Assembly: GCA_023512835.1 (NCBI GenBank)
Contig: CM042091.1
Location: 5,131,079-5,195,078 of the forward strand
Direction: 5' to 3'
From: Taxillus chinensis
Lineage: Eukaryota; Streptophyta; Magnoliopsida; Santalales; Loranthaceae
Length of the DNA: 64,000 nt
Both the position numbers and the translations under genes were made by a program. The notes below the pieces were generated by a model. That model saw only the letters and a program-made list of their open reading frames with translations, was not told where the DNA came from and ran no database searches. Positions 21,690-33,504 of the stretch are shown here, piece after piece (position 1 is the first letter of the stretch; every line of letters starts with the position of its first letter).

Positions 21690-24345
21690 CCTGTAAAATG
21701 TAATAAAGTTTTGAACTCAAGACCTAACCCCTACTTGTATAGCTGCCAAACCATCAAGCTAACTTCTTTAAGCATTAGCCCCACCGTCTTTTGTTGACCA
21801 CCACTCCTATAAGCAATTCTGCCCACTAGCTAGCTGCGGCGACTTTATCATCGGACTTGTCCTCTTGTGTTGTTGCAGATTCTATCTGCTCATGTGCTTC
21901 CGATCCTGTGAACATCTATTTCAACGCAGAGGCCTCGCCTCCCTCTTGCTTTTTGGACCTTTTTGATCGAGAGGGGTTGGAGGATTTCAGTATTCGTCTT
22001 CCGACATTTCTCCCGTCCTCGTACTATGAAGCTGACCTTGGTTTCTTTTCGCCTAACTGTGCGTCTGCTCGTTCAATGTCCAATAGTGATTCAAATTATG
22101 TTGGGCCCTCTCACGTGCCCGACTGTGTTTCTGATGCTGACATCGATGTTTCGGGCACAGTCACTCATGCTGCATATGACTTACGCTGCATCATCATTGT
22201 ACTGGTGTCAATGTCAAAAAGCATCATTGATCTTGACTGGCCCTTTGTATGAGTCCCTTTTAGGTTTATTGTTTTTATTGTGTGGTATTTCATTTGTATT
22301 TGGGCTGCCTTTTTCATCTGGGCCTTTCTCTCCTGTTTTGGGATGGACTTTGATGATTTTGTCTATTTTGTTTGGTTTTTCTTTCCTTCTGTTGGGTATG
22401 ACTATTCTCTACCCATTATGTTATATTCTCTATTTTATTAATAAAATTTTATTAAAAAAACCATCAGACTAACTTGATTTTATTGTTTACATTTATATAA
22501 ATTATATATATACTTATTATATCACATATAAATAATAATAATAATATTGACTCAACCAAATAATTACAAAGTATATATATATATATTTGTATTATAATAA
22601 AAATTAAATATACTATTACTATTTTAATATAAAATATAAAATAATTAAATTCAAATTTAGTTTTACATTTATTAATAAGTTGATTTATGTTTAGGTGATA
22701 TAATCAACTATTATTTGATTGAAAATTTATTAATATTTAAACTAATAATATCATTTACATATTTTATTACTTTTAATTCAAATATAATATACATACTATC
22801 ATTATTATCAAATATCAAAAAATTCAAAACGCACTCTCATCGTGGATGATTCATATTACGCATAAAATAAATTATGAATACTAATCATATTAATTTAATT
22901 AAAAGTTAGTTTTAAATTTATTAATATGTATTTAAAATTGAATGATCAGATTAAATAATATTTGATCAATGAATACATTTATATATGAACTTGTAATATC
23001 ATTTACATGATTTATTACTTAAGATTTTAACTCAAATATGAAATACATACTATCAAAAGTCAAAACTCACACTTACTATTTATTCTTTTTTATATCAAAC
23101 TTATTAGTATTATTTAATTAACTAATAACATTAGTTATAATTCTAATAGTATATATATACTTATCATACCAATGAATATATATATATATATCACCTAATA
23201 ATTAGTTTTATACGAAAATAATTATATTATTGATCATTTTAATTACATTAAATGAATCAAGTTTAAGAAATACGACTTGTCATATTAGTGTATTACTTAT
23301 AATCAAAGTAATATGTGTTATATAATTATATTAAATAGGTTTTCACTAGTGTGTTATTATTTAAGGAGTTCGTTAATAATTATATATATGACATATGATT
23401 ATTGTTATTATGTTTACATAATTGATGTTAGTATATATACTTGAAATGTAGCATATAAATAATATTAGTAGCAATAATAATAATAATGAGTAAAATATTT
23501 TAATTTAAAAAGAATATAAATTACAAAATATATATACTTATATTTTAATAAAAATAATATTACAAAGTAGAAATAATGTTTTAATATAAAATACAAACAT
23601 ATAAAATACAAGTGATATAATTATATAATATATTAGTATGAACTAATATATTACTTATAGCATAAGTAATCATATAATTATTCAATCGAATAATAATTGA
23701 TTAGATTATTTATCATTAAATTAACATATTAATATTTTTTAAAACTAAATTTGAATAAGCATACCTAAAAAGCATAAGACTAAAATTATAACCACAAAAA
23801 ACATAGTGATATAATTTTAATATATTATGCTTTTTGCATAGTATATTCGTTATTAATTTTATTAATGTTCATCTATAAATTATTTTATTCATGACATGAG
23901 TCATGCATTGTAAGAGTGATTTTGACATTTAATAGTATGCATTTCATATTTAAATTAAAAGTAATATAATATGTAAATGATATTATTAGTTCAAATATTA
24001 ATATATTTTCAATCAAATAATATTTGATTAGGTTACCTGATCATAAATCAACTTATTAACAAATAAAAAGGTAAATTTAAATATAATTAATTTATATTTT
24101 ATATCAAAATAGTAATAGTACATTTAATTTTGATTAGAATACATATATACATATATATACTTTGTAATTATTTTTATTCTTAAAATAAAGTATGTATTTA
24201 TTATTACTATTATTATTTACATGTGATATAATAAGTATATATATACCATTTTACACAAGCATAAACAACAAAACTACGTTAGCTTGATGGTTTGGCAGCT
24301 ACACAGGCAGGAGTGAGGTTTTGTGTTTAAAACTTTATAGTATCA
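21690..24345. repeat. Large imperfect AT-rich inverted repeat (palindrome)
   Basis: The left arm (about 21690-21765 and 22461-~23250) and the right arm (about 24345 back to ~23400) are reverse complements at roughly 80 percent by eye. Landmarks: AGCTGCCAAACCATCAAGCT at 21741-21760 pairs with its complement at ~24277-24296; ATATATACTTATTATATCAC at ~22505 pairs with ~24225; ACTAATAATATCATTTACAT at ~22741 pairs with ~23975. Within the arms, modules also repeat directly (22660-22850 against 22905-23080; 22505-22620 against 23437-23580). There is no coding content. It resembles a foldback-type or non-autonomous DNA element, or a satellite-like island. Confidence 0.8.
21766..22460 (+). mobile_element. 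Truncated LINE inserted in the palindrome's left arm
   Basis: This ~695 bp block interrupts the left arm and is absent from the right arm. It ends in an A-rich tail (TTATTAATAAAATTTTATTA then A7) and is flanked by near-identical 17-bp sequences, AACCATCAAGCTAACTT at 21749 and AACCATCAGACTAACTT at 22459, which fit a target-site duplication. The T-rich 3-prime part (22260-22450) is typical of plant L1-type 3-prime UTRs. The 131-codon frame at 21857-22252 has no recognised domain. No reverse transcriptase remains. Confidence 0.65.
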
Positions 24346-25330
24346 TTATATTTCGCGTGATTTATTTTTGGGCAGGCTGGGTGTGTGAGCTGGGTAGGGT
24401 GTGCGGGTGTTGGGCTTGGGGCCTGGTGGGCTCACGCTACGTTGGGTCCTGGTGGGTTGGGCTGGACGCACGATGGGCGGGTTGGAGTGTTTGTTGGGCT
24501 GTGACGGAAAATCCCCGCCTTGCCCATGACCTGGCAGGGTAGAGATGGGGGGAAAAATCTATTTTCTGTCGGGGCACGAGGTGGAGACGGAGCATATTTC
24601 CGTTATCGAGGATGGGGACGGGGTAATCTAAAACCTGCCTTGCCTCATCTAGTTGAGCAGGATTAACCACGCAGATAAAGACTGTGATTAAGAAATGTAA
24701 TTGAACCACGTAAAACGGTAGGGCGTGGGGGTCAAACGTGTAATATTGATTAGGGTATGTTTGGTTGGGATATTTTTGATTTTATTTGGTAAAAAATAAT
24801 TATTTATAAAAATTATAAATTTAAATAAAATTTTATAATTTATAATTAATTTTAAATTTATTAAATCTGCTGTTTTTTAAAATAATTATATTTTAAAAAA
24901 TACTAACATATTATTTTTAGATTCTAATAAATAAAAATAATTCTTATTATTTTTAATTTTATATTTTATATGCTCAAAAATAATAATCGTATTTTAAAAA
25001 TAAAAAATTTTTGGACAAAACAAACTTATTAACCTTATTTTCCACGTATCTCGTCAATTTTTACCATACCGTCTGATGTTATGATATGGACTCGGTAGTC
25101 GGTGGGCTGGCTACCCATACAGCGGTCAAATGAACAAAGGTAGTTTTGGTGCAGGCCGGCGTTTAATGTTTACCCACCAACTGGTCAAAAAACAGAAAAA
25201 AAGAAAAAGAAAAAGAAAAAAAAGAGGTAGTTCTGAAACAATCTTACACACATATAGAACATATAATGAATGAGATCTCGTTTCCATTTTAAGGCCGTGT
25301 TTGCCAAGGACCCAAATTTGCATAGTCCAG
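24346..25330. other. Gene-free stretch before the Sec14 gene
   Basis: 24360-24560 is G-rich and repetitive (GGGCT, GGTGGG phrases), like degraded transposon termini. 24760-25020 is strongly AT-rich. No gene is supported. Confidence 0.4.
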
Positions 25331-26449
25331 TCCCCTCAATTCCCCTGCTTTATTAAGGCAAGCTTCTCCTCCTCATCTACCCTCTTCTTCTTCTGGATTT
25401 CCTCATGCCTCAGGTTCTCGTTTGGCGTTCACTATCTATTGTATGCGTAGCTTGACATCATTCCTCGGTTAGGGTTTATCATATCTGTCAATGTTTCGTT
25501 ATCTTATACACATATTTTACACAAAAAACGCTGATTTTTCATTGATTGTGTTTGAGTGTTTCTGTTTTTATTTTTGGTTTGTTTGTTTGTTTGTTACACA
25601 TGCTTTTGTTTTGAAACGGTTTTTTTTAAAGTGTTTGATGATGTTGAACTTTTTTTTTTTTGGAATGCCACGAATGTTTCTTATTTGATCATGGAAGAGA
25701 GCAGCGTTTGTTATTAACTCTGCGAATGTTGATCAATTCGATCTATTCTGTAAATGTTTCGCAGAAACAGAAACATCCATAGATTTCAATTTCAATTAAA
25801 CTCGGTGCCAATATGCTGGGAATGCAAAGTAATTAGTAATATCCGTTTAGCATCACAAGAAATGGTTTAGCAACTTGAGAGGCGTAGAACAGGTTTGAAG
25901 CTTAAACACGGCTATATGCACTATGGCTGTGACCCAAAAAAAAAAAGAAGAAGAAGAAGAAAAGAATAATCATACCATGGGGAACAGCATGTTAACATGT
26001 CTTATATTTCTAAATTTTATGTCTAGTAGTGAGTTTCTTAGACCATTTCTTTGGATTTATATTTCAGTCGCTCCTTTTGTTTCCTTCTTCCTATGATATG
26101 TGCTTTCCATCTATTCATGTAATCCCAAGGGCAGGGATTTGCGCGAAACAGATGTTTCTGATAGGAGAACAACCTCTTGAATGCCATGGTGCAGATACTG
26201 GGATGTTGGTGATATTGCCCAGTGAGGCGTTAAGGTTTGTGCTCATCCTCAGCCTAAAGCTTTGTATTTTTTAATTGCAGACTTAAAAAAGTAAGCTCTG
26301 TTGCATTTTTTCTTTACATATGCTCACCGGAATGGACATGTTTATTTTGGTAGTTTTGTTTTCCTTTGTGTGCCAGATTATATTATTGCAGCTGCAGTTA
26401 ATTCTTAGTGAGCGTTTCATTAAGATCAGCTTGCTCTAGATTTATTAAA
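25331..26449 (+). promoter_or_regulatory. Likely promoter and 5-prime UTR region of the Sec14-like gene
   Basis: A CT-rich segment with CTTCTTCTT at ~25380-25400 looks like a plant 5-prime UTR start, and the ATG used for the first coding exon lies at 26450. The intervening T-rich DNA is consistent with one or more 5-prime UTR introns. Exact exon borders cannot be set without transcripts. Confidence 0.35.
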
Positions 26450-28974
26450 ATGGAAAAGTTGTCTTCCAAGAAATTGGGAGGAAGTGTAGCTGGAAAACAT
26501 ATGTCCCCTGAAGAACAACATGCCAAGGTATATTTTACCTATTGTGATCTTTTTACCATAGAATGGGTGTGGAGAGTTTGGTTAATAATTCGAGGGGAGC
26601 CACATGCCAAAGTATATTTAGTATATTTAGCTGTTAATTATATAAATGATAGCATGGTTGTGGAGAGTTTTTTAAAATAACATTCAAGGCGGGGCTAGCT
26701 GGAAGCACAACATTTCTGTTAGATAAGAAAACCACACCTTAAGTTATTGCTTATCCCAATGGTACAAGGACTAATTTTTAAACCTGTTATTTTCTATGCA
26801 GATCAACGAGACAAGGAAGCTGGTAGGCCCTCTTGCTAATAAGCTTCCAGCCCTATTTTCGAATGCTTCCATATTGAGGTATCTTAAAGCAAGGAACTGG
26901 CATACAAATAAGGCAGTCAAGATGCTCAAAGGAACCTTAAAATGGAGACTGGATTATAAGCCAGAGAAAATTCGATGGGTCTGTACTTCTACCATTTCTA
27001 TTTCTTTGTGTGTTCTTTTTCTTCACTGGTGCAAATCGCTAAAGGACCTATCAATTTATTTGTCTTATAATTGCCGGAGCAATACCAAAATAATTGGGAA
27101 TGTTCTTAGTCTAAAAAGTTGCTGAGACTTGAGAACTATTGCAGACCCAATTTTCTTTTTGAAAAAAAAGGGGAAAAGTAATGAAATAGCACGATATCAA
27201 AATTTAAGGTGTTCACGAAGTGCTTGGTTCAATTTTTTTTCCTTTTAATTAACAGAATAAATTTTACTGAGAAAAGGAAAGTGTACAATAAGAAGGGTGA
27301 GAGATCTTCTCATCTCAATTAAGGTCGCATGAAAGCTTTGAGACTACAGTATTAAGCATTTGTTGATGTTATATTATGTTTATTTTTTTCATGCTGTTTT
27401 GTTATATACTCTTCAGGAAGACATCGCTAATGAAGCTGAGACGGGAAAAGTATATAGAGCAGATTACCTTGACAAGCATGGAAGGACTGTTCTTGTCATG
27501 AGACCTGGTTTCCAGGTTAATAAATTCAAAAACATGATATGCATACATTGGACTTTCATGACTTCTAATATTTTTATTGGCTTGTAATGTGTATGGTTTA
27601 TTGTGTCATCAGAATACAAGCTCGTCAAAAGGGCAGATGGCGTACTTGGTTTATTGTTTGGAGAATGCCATAATGAACTTGGGACCAGATCAGGAGCAAA
27701 TCGTCTGGCTAATTGATTTTCAAAAGTGGAACATGTCTAGTATATCAATGAAGGTGACTCGTGAAACAGCCTATGTGTTGCAGAATCATTACCCTGAGAG
27801 GCTGGGTCTTGCGATCATCTATAACCCACCAAAAGTCTTTGAATCATTTTGGGCGGTATGGTTACACTCTGCTATTGTTATCATTTTGTAACTCTCACTT
27901 GACCATTTTGGGATGTTATTGCTTCAACTCTTATAGCATTGACTGCCTTGTATATGTATGTGTCTGCACTTACACTAGATTTCTGAATTCTGGATAACTC
28001 AATTTTATGGAAGAAAAGTAGCACCTTGTGACTTTTGTTTTCAGTGTCCCACTGTCCCAGTAATCACGAGCTATGATTTAACAGTGGGATTTGTTAGATA
28101 CTATACCAGCTTAGTACTGTATAGCATATTCCCCGTGACAACTAAGTGGCACAAGAGATTGATCTATTGCGGATTACATTCACAATAGCATTTCTTACAG
28201 GGTTAAGTTTGGCGGATTTTAATAGAAAATTTGAAATATATCAAAGATTTTCGCGTGTATTGAACTTGAATAATTTTGTTTTACTCTGTCGTAACAGTAA
28301 GAGAAAGGACATCTTTTTTTTGTCGACTCTGTTGTTTGTTAAGAATAGTCTGACAAAAGTGAAAAGAGACAAAAGCCATTATGTCAATGATGTTGGATGT
28401 TTTATCTTTTCCACCTCCCTAATTGAAAAGAAAAATTGGAGGATTGGACAATGCTTGAATTACTAGATTTCTGATATCATCAGTTTTAACTCATTGTAAT
28501 TTGTATTATTAACATTCACTGTAGATGGTAAAACCATTTGTAGAGGTCAAGACCTTCAAGAAAGTGAGGTTCATCTACTCCGAGGACCCACAGAGCAGGC
28601 AGTTTATGGAACAACTCTTCGATGTGGACAAGCTGGAATCTGCATTCGGCGGAAGGAATACAGCTGCATTCGACTACAAGGCTTATGGGGAAAGGATGAA
28701 GGAAGATGACAGGAGGGTTTCTGACCTCATCAATTATGGAGCTTCTTCCCCATCGTCTAAAGCACCCGTCATGTCTGAAGCAACACAGCAACTAGAGTGT
28801 TTGGATTTGGAACCAGGAGGGACTGAGGGCCTGGACATGGATGGCTTTTCCTCGACTGATGATGAAACAGCATCTTCAGTGTCAGAGACTGTTGATGAGA
28901 AGGTACGAAGCCCACCACCGCTTGGCTGCAAAGACGATGCAAATTTTAAAGAAGCAACTGAACAATCACATTAA
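26450..28974 (+). CDS. Sec14-like CRAL-TRIO lipid-transfer protein
   Basis: Five exons join in phase 0 to give 348 residues: 26450-26527, 26802-26978, 27417-27515, 27613-27855 and 28525-28974, all with GT-AG borders. Residues ~27-85 form the CRAL-TRIO N-terminal helical domain (ILRYLKARNWHTNKAVKMLK, then TLKWRLDYKPEKIRW). Residues ~95-245 form the lipid-binding domain with GKVYRADYLDKHGRTVLVMRP, EQIVWLIDF and LQNHYPERLGLAIIYNPPK, then VKPFVEVKTFKKVRF. The C-terminal ~100 residues are acidic and Ser-rich and look disordered, longer than in small plant relatives. The family binds and presents phosphatidylinositol or other lipids between membranes. It has no GOLD or nodulin domain, so it is the short Sec14-only type (At4g08690/At1g22180-like). 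The first exon is short; an upstream alternative start cannot be excluded. Confidence 0.9.
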
Positions 28975-29807
28975 AAACCAGCGGGGAAATACTGGCATTA
29001 TTTCACTCCTAGCCTGAATTTTGTTTAGCTACCACCAGTCTCGTCGTCTAACACATCATTTGTTACAAAATTTTCATTTTGTTTTGGTATCAGAAAACTA
29101 ATTTTCGAATGCCATTCACACTGTATCATGGAACAGCAACTAATTTCATTTTCTTTTCGTATCATGGAATTGAGAATTCAATTTATATTGGTTGGAAGAT
29201 CTGTCATGACAAAGGATTGTAGAATTTATATATAAAAAAATGGGGAGGTGAATGGCTCTTGCTTGCTTTCCCTGAATTTGTCTCTGCATACTTGTAGCAT
29301 CCATTAAGGTGATCAAGTGCTGTACGGGTGTAAACTCTGATCCCATGACAAAGTAATATCAGAGTGATTGTAGCTCGTATCCAAAAAGCTCGCTGAACAC
29401 TCTTGCGTCAGACATATGTGATCCCTGATTTCAAGTTGGAAGGGAGCCCTTGAGAAATGGGAGTCACTCAGGTAAAGGTCTTGCATGCATTACGCCCACT
29501 AAGTCGTTGGTCGAGTCAGGGTAGAGTCTCTGATGATGGGACAGAGTGGCATTGCAGGAGTCGTAAGGAGCGAACCGGACGATCTTGATTCCTCCGAGCT
29601 CACCTGGACGCAACGAGGTCGTTGCGAAATCAAACGAGAGAAGATGTCACACTCCGAACAGCATGGTACTGGCAGCATCTCCTAACTGGCTCAGGTGCGT
29701 ACTATTTGAGGAGGGATAATGCGGAAAATGTAACTAGTGCGAATGGAAAAAGCTTTACGGCAGTTCGTGCGGGAGATCGATGGAGCTCCTTCAAAATTCA
29801 GATTTAT
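28975..29807. other. Sec14-like gene 3-prime UTR and gene-free flank
   Basis: The 3-prime UTR probably ends in the first 250-300 bases. 29390-29780 is less AT-rich, with an 81-codon frame at 29622-29867 that I do not recognise. It joins directly to the first copy of the direct-repeat pair, so it may belong to the same mobile element. Confidence 0.35.
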
Positions 29808-31860
29808 CGACTTAGTCAAATGCGGGAAGTATGTTGCATTAATAATAATATTAATATAAAAATATAATCTATTCTACTATATATTTGTTGATTGAAGATC
29901 AGGCAAAGATTACCCACTATAGGTGATTCATTATCGATATATATGAGATGAGGTTTCGTTATATAATGATAAAGTTATGATTTTTTTTCTATTTTCATGT
30001 GAGATTCATTAAATTTTAAACTAATATTAACTTGATCAATTAATTTTAAATGTTAAATGTGAAGTAAAAAATAGATTGATTATGTTTTTTCACATATACC
30101 CTATGTATATAATAAAGAAAGAGAAATCTATTCGTATGTACATTGTATAGGTAATTTATGCACAAACATTTTTTCTGCTATTGGATTGCTTTGAAAAAAA
30201 TATATATAAATCTAGCAACAACGAAGATATTCATGTATTGTTTACCTTCATAACGTACTTACATGTAACATTACTCAATAAAGAAATAGTCATTATAGTC
30301 ATATTGTTATTTTAAAAATATTATTTACCTAATACAATATATTAGATGTATTAATTATAAATAAAATATTTATAAATTCAGTATTAAATATATTTAACAC
30401 TATATATTAAATATAAATATGATAGGCTAATATAATTTAAATACACTAGTCACTGTGGGCAAATTAAATATAATAAGTAAATAAGTAAACATAGTATATA
30501 TTTTGTTTAATATAGACCCTGCTAAATATATATATATATAGTCAGATCAAATTTGTGTATATAATTTTTAAAATTAATATATTTTAATTGATTAATTAAA
30601 GTAATAGTGATCAAATATAAGTTTGGTCTTTTGAAATTTCTTATATATATATATATATTAAAGAAAGAATAAAATATGAAAATATATAAATTGTTGGTCC
30701 ATCACGTACACTTTTAATTTTAACTATAAAAAATAATTTAACAAATTTAATATTTATTACTTAGTAGTTCAATCCTCAACGGTTATAATTTATTCATAAT
30801 TTTATATTTTTTTATCCGATTTGATATGGTGGCCATCATTACCCACTAATTAGGATACTATGTAATATTATTCCTTACTCCTTTCTCTAGGGGTATAACA
30901 AATGGTTTCATATAAGAAAACATACTTTAATAAGTTGATTGTAGGTTTACGTGGAATGTCAGCCCTACTCACTTAAAATTAGCTTTTAAAAAATAACTTT
31001 CAAAATTTTAGTTTAATTTTGCGACATCTTGATAGTTGAACTGTTTCTTTTAATTCTATACAACTTTGAAAAATCGTCTACTTCACAATTTACATGATGA
31101 ATGACAAAATTTGTCTAAGTTGGTATTATTAGCAAGGATTATGCTTATATAAATAATTAAAGTATAGTTCTACATGTTATTGAAACTCAATACACAAACA
31201 ACTTATTGCACCAGAACACAATATATGATACCCAATCAACATCATGAGAAACTTCAGGTCGGGAACAAGCTTACAGAAGTGCATGAATATTAATTGCTTA
31301 TTACTAGCATGATTTAATGTTACATGCTATCTAACAAATATTCTTATTCGGACGTATCGATCTGGTTAAATGCGGAGAATACGCCGCATTATTAATAATA
31401 ATAATACAAAAATAAAATATATTTATCTATATATTTGTTAATTGAATATCGAGCAAAGATTACCCATTATAAGTAATTCCTATCCGAGATATATGAGATG
31501 AGGTTTCGTTATATAATGATAAAGTTACGATTTTTTTCTCTACTTTAATGTGTGATTCATTAAATTTTAAACTAATATTAAGTTAAACTCTAAATGATTT
31601 TCTGTCATTGAATTGCTTTGAAAATGAAATAAGTATAAATTTAGCGACAATGAAGATATTTATATAGTTTACTTGTACGATGTAATTGCATGTAGTATTA
31701 TTCAATAAAGAAATAGTCATTATAGTCATATTATTATTTTTAAAACAATATTTACCTAATGCAATATATTAGATATATTTATTATAGATAAAATATTTAT
31801 AAATTCAGTATTAAATTTACTTAACACTATATATTAAGTTAAACTCTATATTTAGTTTTA
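29808..31860. mobile_element. LTR-like direct-repeat pair (29808-30415 and 31345-31850)
   Basis: Two ~500-600 bp copies lie in the same direction with starts ~1.5 kb apart. Shared landmarks in order: AGCAAAGATTACCCAYTATA-type phrase, ATATATGAGATGAGGTTTCG, ATATAATGATAAAGTTA, GAAATAGTCATTATAGTCAT, and AAATATTTATAAATTCAGTA. The ~930 bp between them is AT-rich without gag or pol. This is consistent with a small non-autonomous LTR element (TRIM-like) or a tandem duplication. Clear TG...CA ends and a primer-binding site were not identified. Confidence 0.6.
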
Positions 31861-32283
31861 ACAAAAATTTAAGTTAAATTTTATCAAAATTATAATTTTA
31901 GCTAATATTTTTTCCTCATACTCTTACCCTAAAAATTCAATTTGTCATTTACGCGCAGTATATAACATTACAGAGGAAATAATATATTTTGAGAGTAAAT
32001 TAAGAAAAGGTTAATTTAAATAATTAAAATTAATAAAGACTATTAAAAATATTATTAGCTACATAATATTTAACAAAATAAATATAAATATAATTATTTT
32101 TTTTTACCTCAAAGATGCTGTAAAGTATACCATATATTTTTTTCATGACTATTTTTTTAAACATATATATTTTAAAAATACATTACCTTTATCTTGCCAA
32201 ACAAGAATAAAAGAATGGTTTCAGTATGATTTTAAAATCATGAAATCAAAAACTTACAAAACCATTCGCCGTCTACCGCACAC

Positions 32284-33169
32284 TAGGGCTGATCAAGAAC
32301 CGAACTAAACCGACGAGCCGAATTAAACCAAACCGTTTGGACTGAAAAAATTGGTTTTTAAAATTATATTGGTTTATTTGGTTTTTATTTTCGGAGAACC
32401 GATGCTATTAATTCGGTTCACCGTTTTGAGAGTGTGATTAACTAAACCGATCGAACAGACGTTACTACTTCGGCACGTTGGCACTTTTCGCTTCTCAATT
32501 CCTACTTATTTCTGTCGGATCTACTCGTAGAGTCATAAACTTGGCCGATTGGTGATGATGTTTAAAAATTAAAATGAATGTATTTTTTTATTTAACGTTA
32601 AAATTCAAAAATTAATTCAAATCGATAAATCGAATCATATTTTTATGCACCAAACTAAGACAGATGACTTTTAACATTTATTGGTTGATTTTAATTTTAA
32701 TTTTTATTTTTAAAACCTTATGTGTTGTTTGTAGGGATGTAAATGAACCAAACGTTATGACTAACCGATTCCCGATAAAAGATCATTTATTTTCGATGTT
32801 AATGAATAGTAAAATGATTGTAATTATTATTTTGTATTGAACGTTAAAAGGTACTTAAAAATTAATGTCAAATTGAAAATTATTTGTGAATAATAGATTA
32901 ACAAATCAATTAATATGTATAAAAGTTGTTTTATTAAATATAATTTAATAAATATATAATTTATATTATTATTAAATAAAAATATATATGTTTTAAATTT
33001 ATTTGTTTACTAATTATTTATAATTTTTTATAATTTTATAATTGTATTCGTAAGGATTTATGTACAAGTTTATAAACATATGTTCATTAACGTTCATGAA
33101 TCATTCTCGGTTTGGCTTGGCTCAGTTCGTTTTTAGACTTAGTTGTTTGGTTTAAAAATGTCACCCCTA
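32284..33169. mobile_element. Non-autonomous hAT element with perfect 8-bp TSD
   Basis: The element starts TAGGGCTGATC and ends GTCACCCCTA, so its termini are inverted (TAGGGCTGA against TAGGGGTGA). It is flanked by a perfect 8-bp direct duplication, CCGCACAC, at 32276-32283 and 33170-33177. The subterminal regions are full of ACCGAAC- and AAACCAAAC-type phrases, typical of plant hAT elements. At 886 bp it has no transposase frame and would depend on a full-length relative. It lies ~200 bp upstream of the likely CstF77 transcription start. Confidence 0.85.
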
Positions 33170-33402
33170 CCGCACACCCGAGACAGCTTTTACGTCGCCG
33201 GCTGTTTTTTTTTTTTACGGGAAACAAGTTTTAGAACCGGACGACAAGTCGACAGCGATGTTTAAGGTGAACTGTAGGGTTTTATTACAAAATTTAAGGT
33301 AAACTAGTTCCTGAGAAGTGGCCCGCCTTCCTAGGGCTATGGTCATATCATATGTTCGCTTAGCACAGCTTCGTCCGCCTCCGCATTGAATCTGTTGCTG
33401 CA

Positions 33403-33429
33403 GCTTCTTCTTCTTCTTCTTCTTCTTCT
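33403..33429 (+). repeat. (CTT)n microsatellite in the CstF77 5-prime UTR
   Basis: About nine CTT units lie ~75 bp upstream of the ATG at 33505. CT-rich 5-prime UTR tracts are common in plant genes and may affect translation or length polymorphism. Confidence 0.9.
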
Positions 33430-33504
33430 CCCAATCGTTAATAATATGTTTCCGACATATTAACGTCTCAAATTGTTTGATCGTCGAGGAAAACGATAAT
33501 AATA

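Noticed and set aside
28516..28931. Minus-strand frames over the last Sec14-like exon
   Set aside because: Shadows of the real coding exon on the plus strand.
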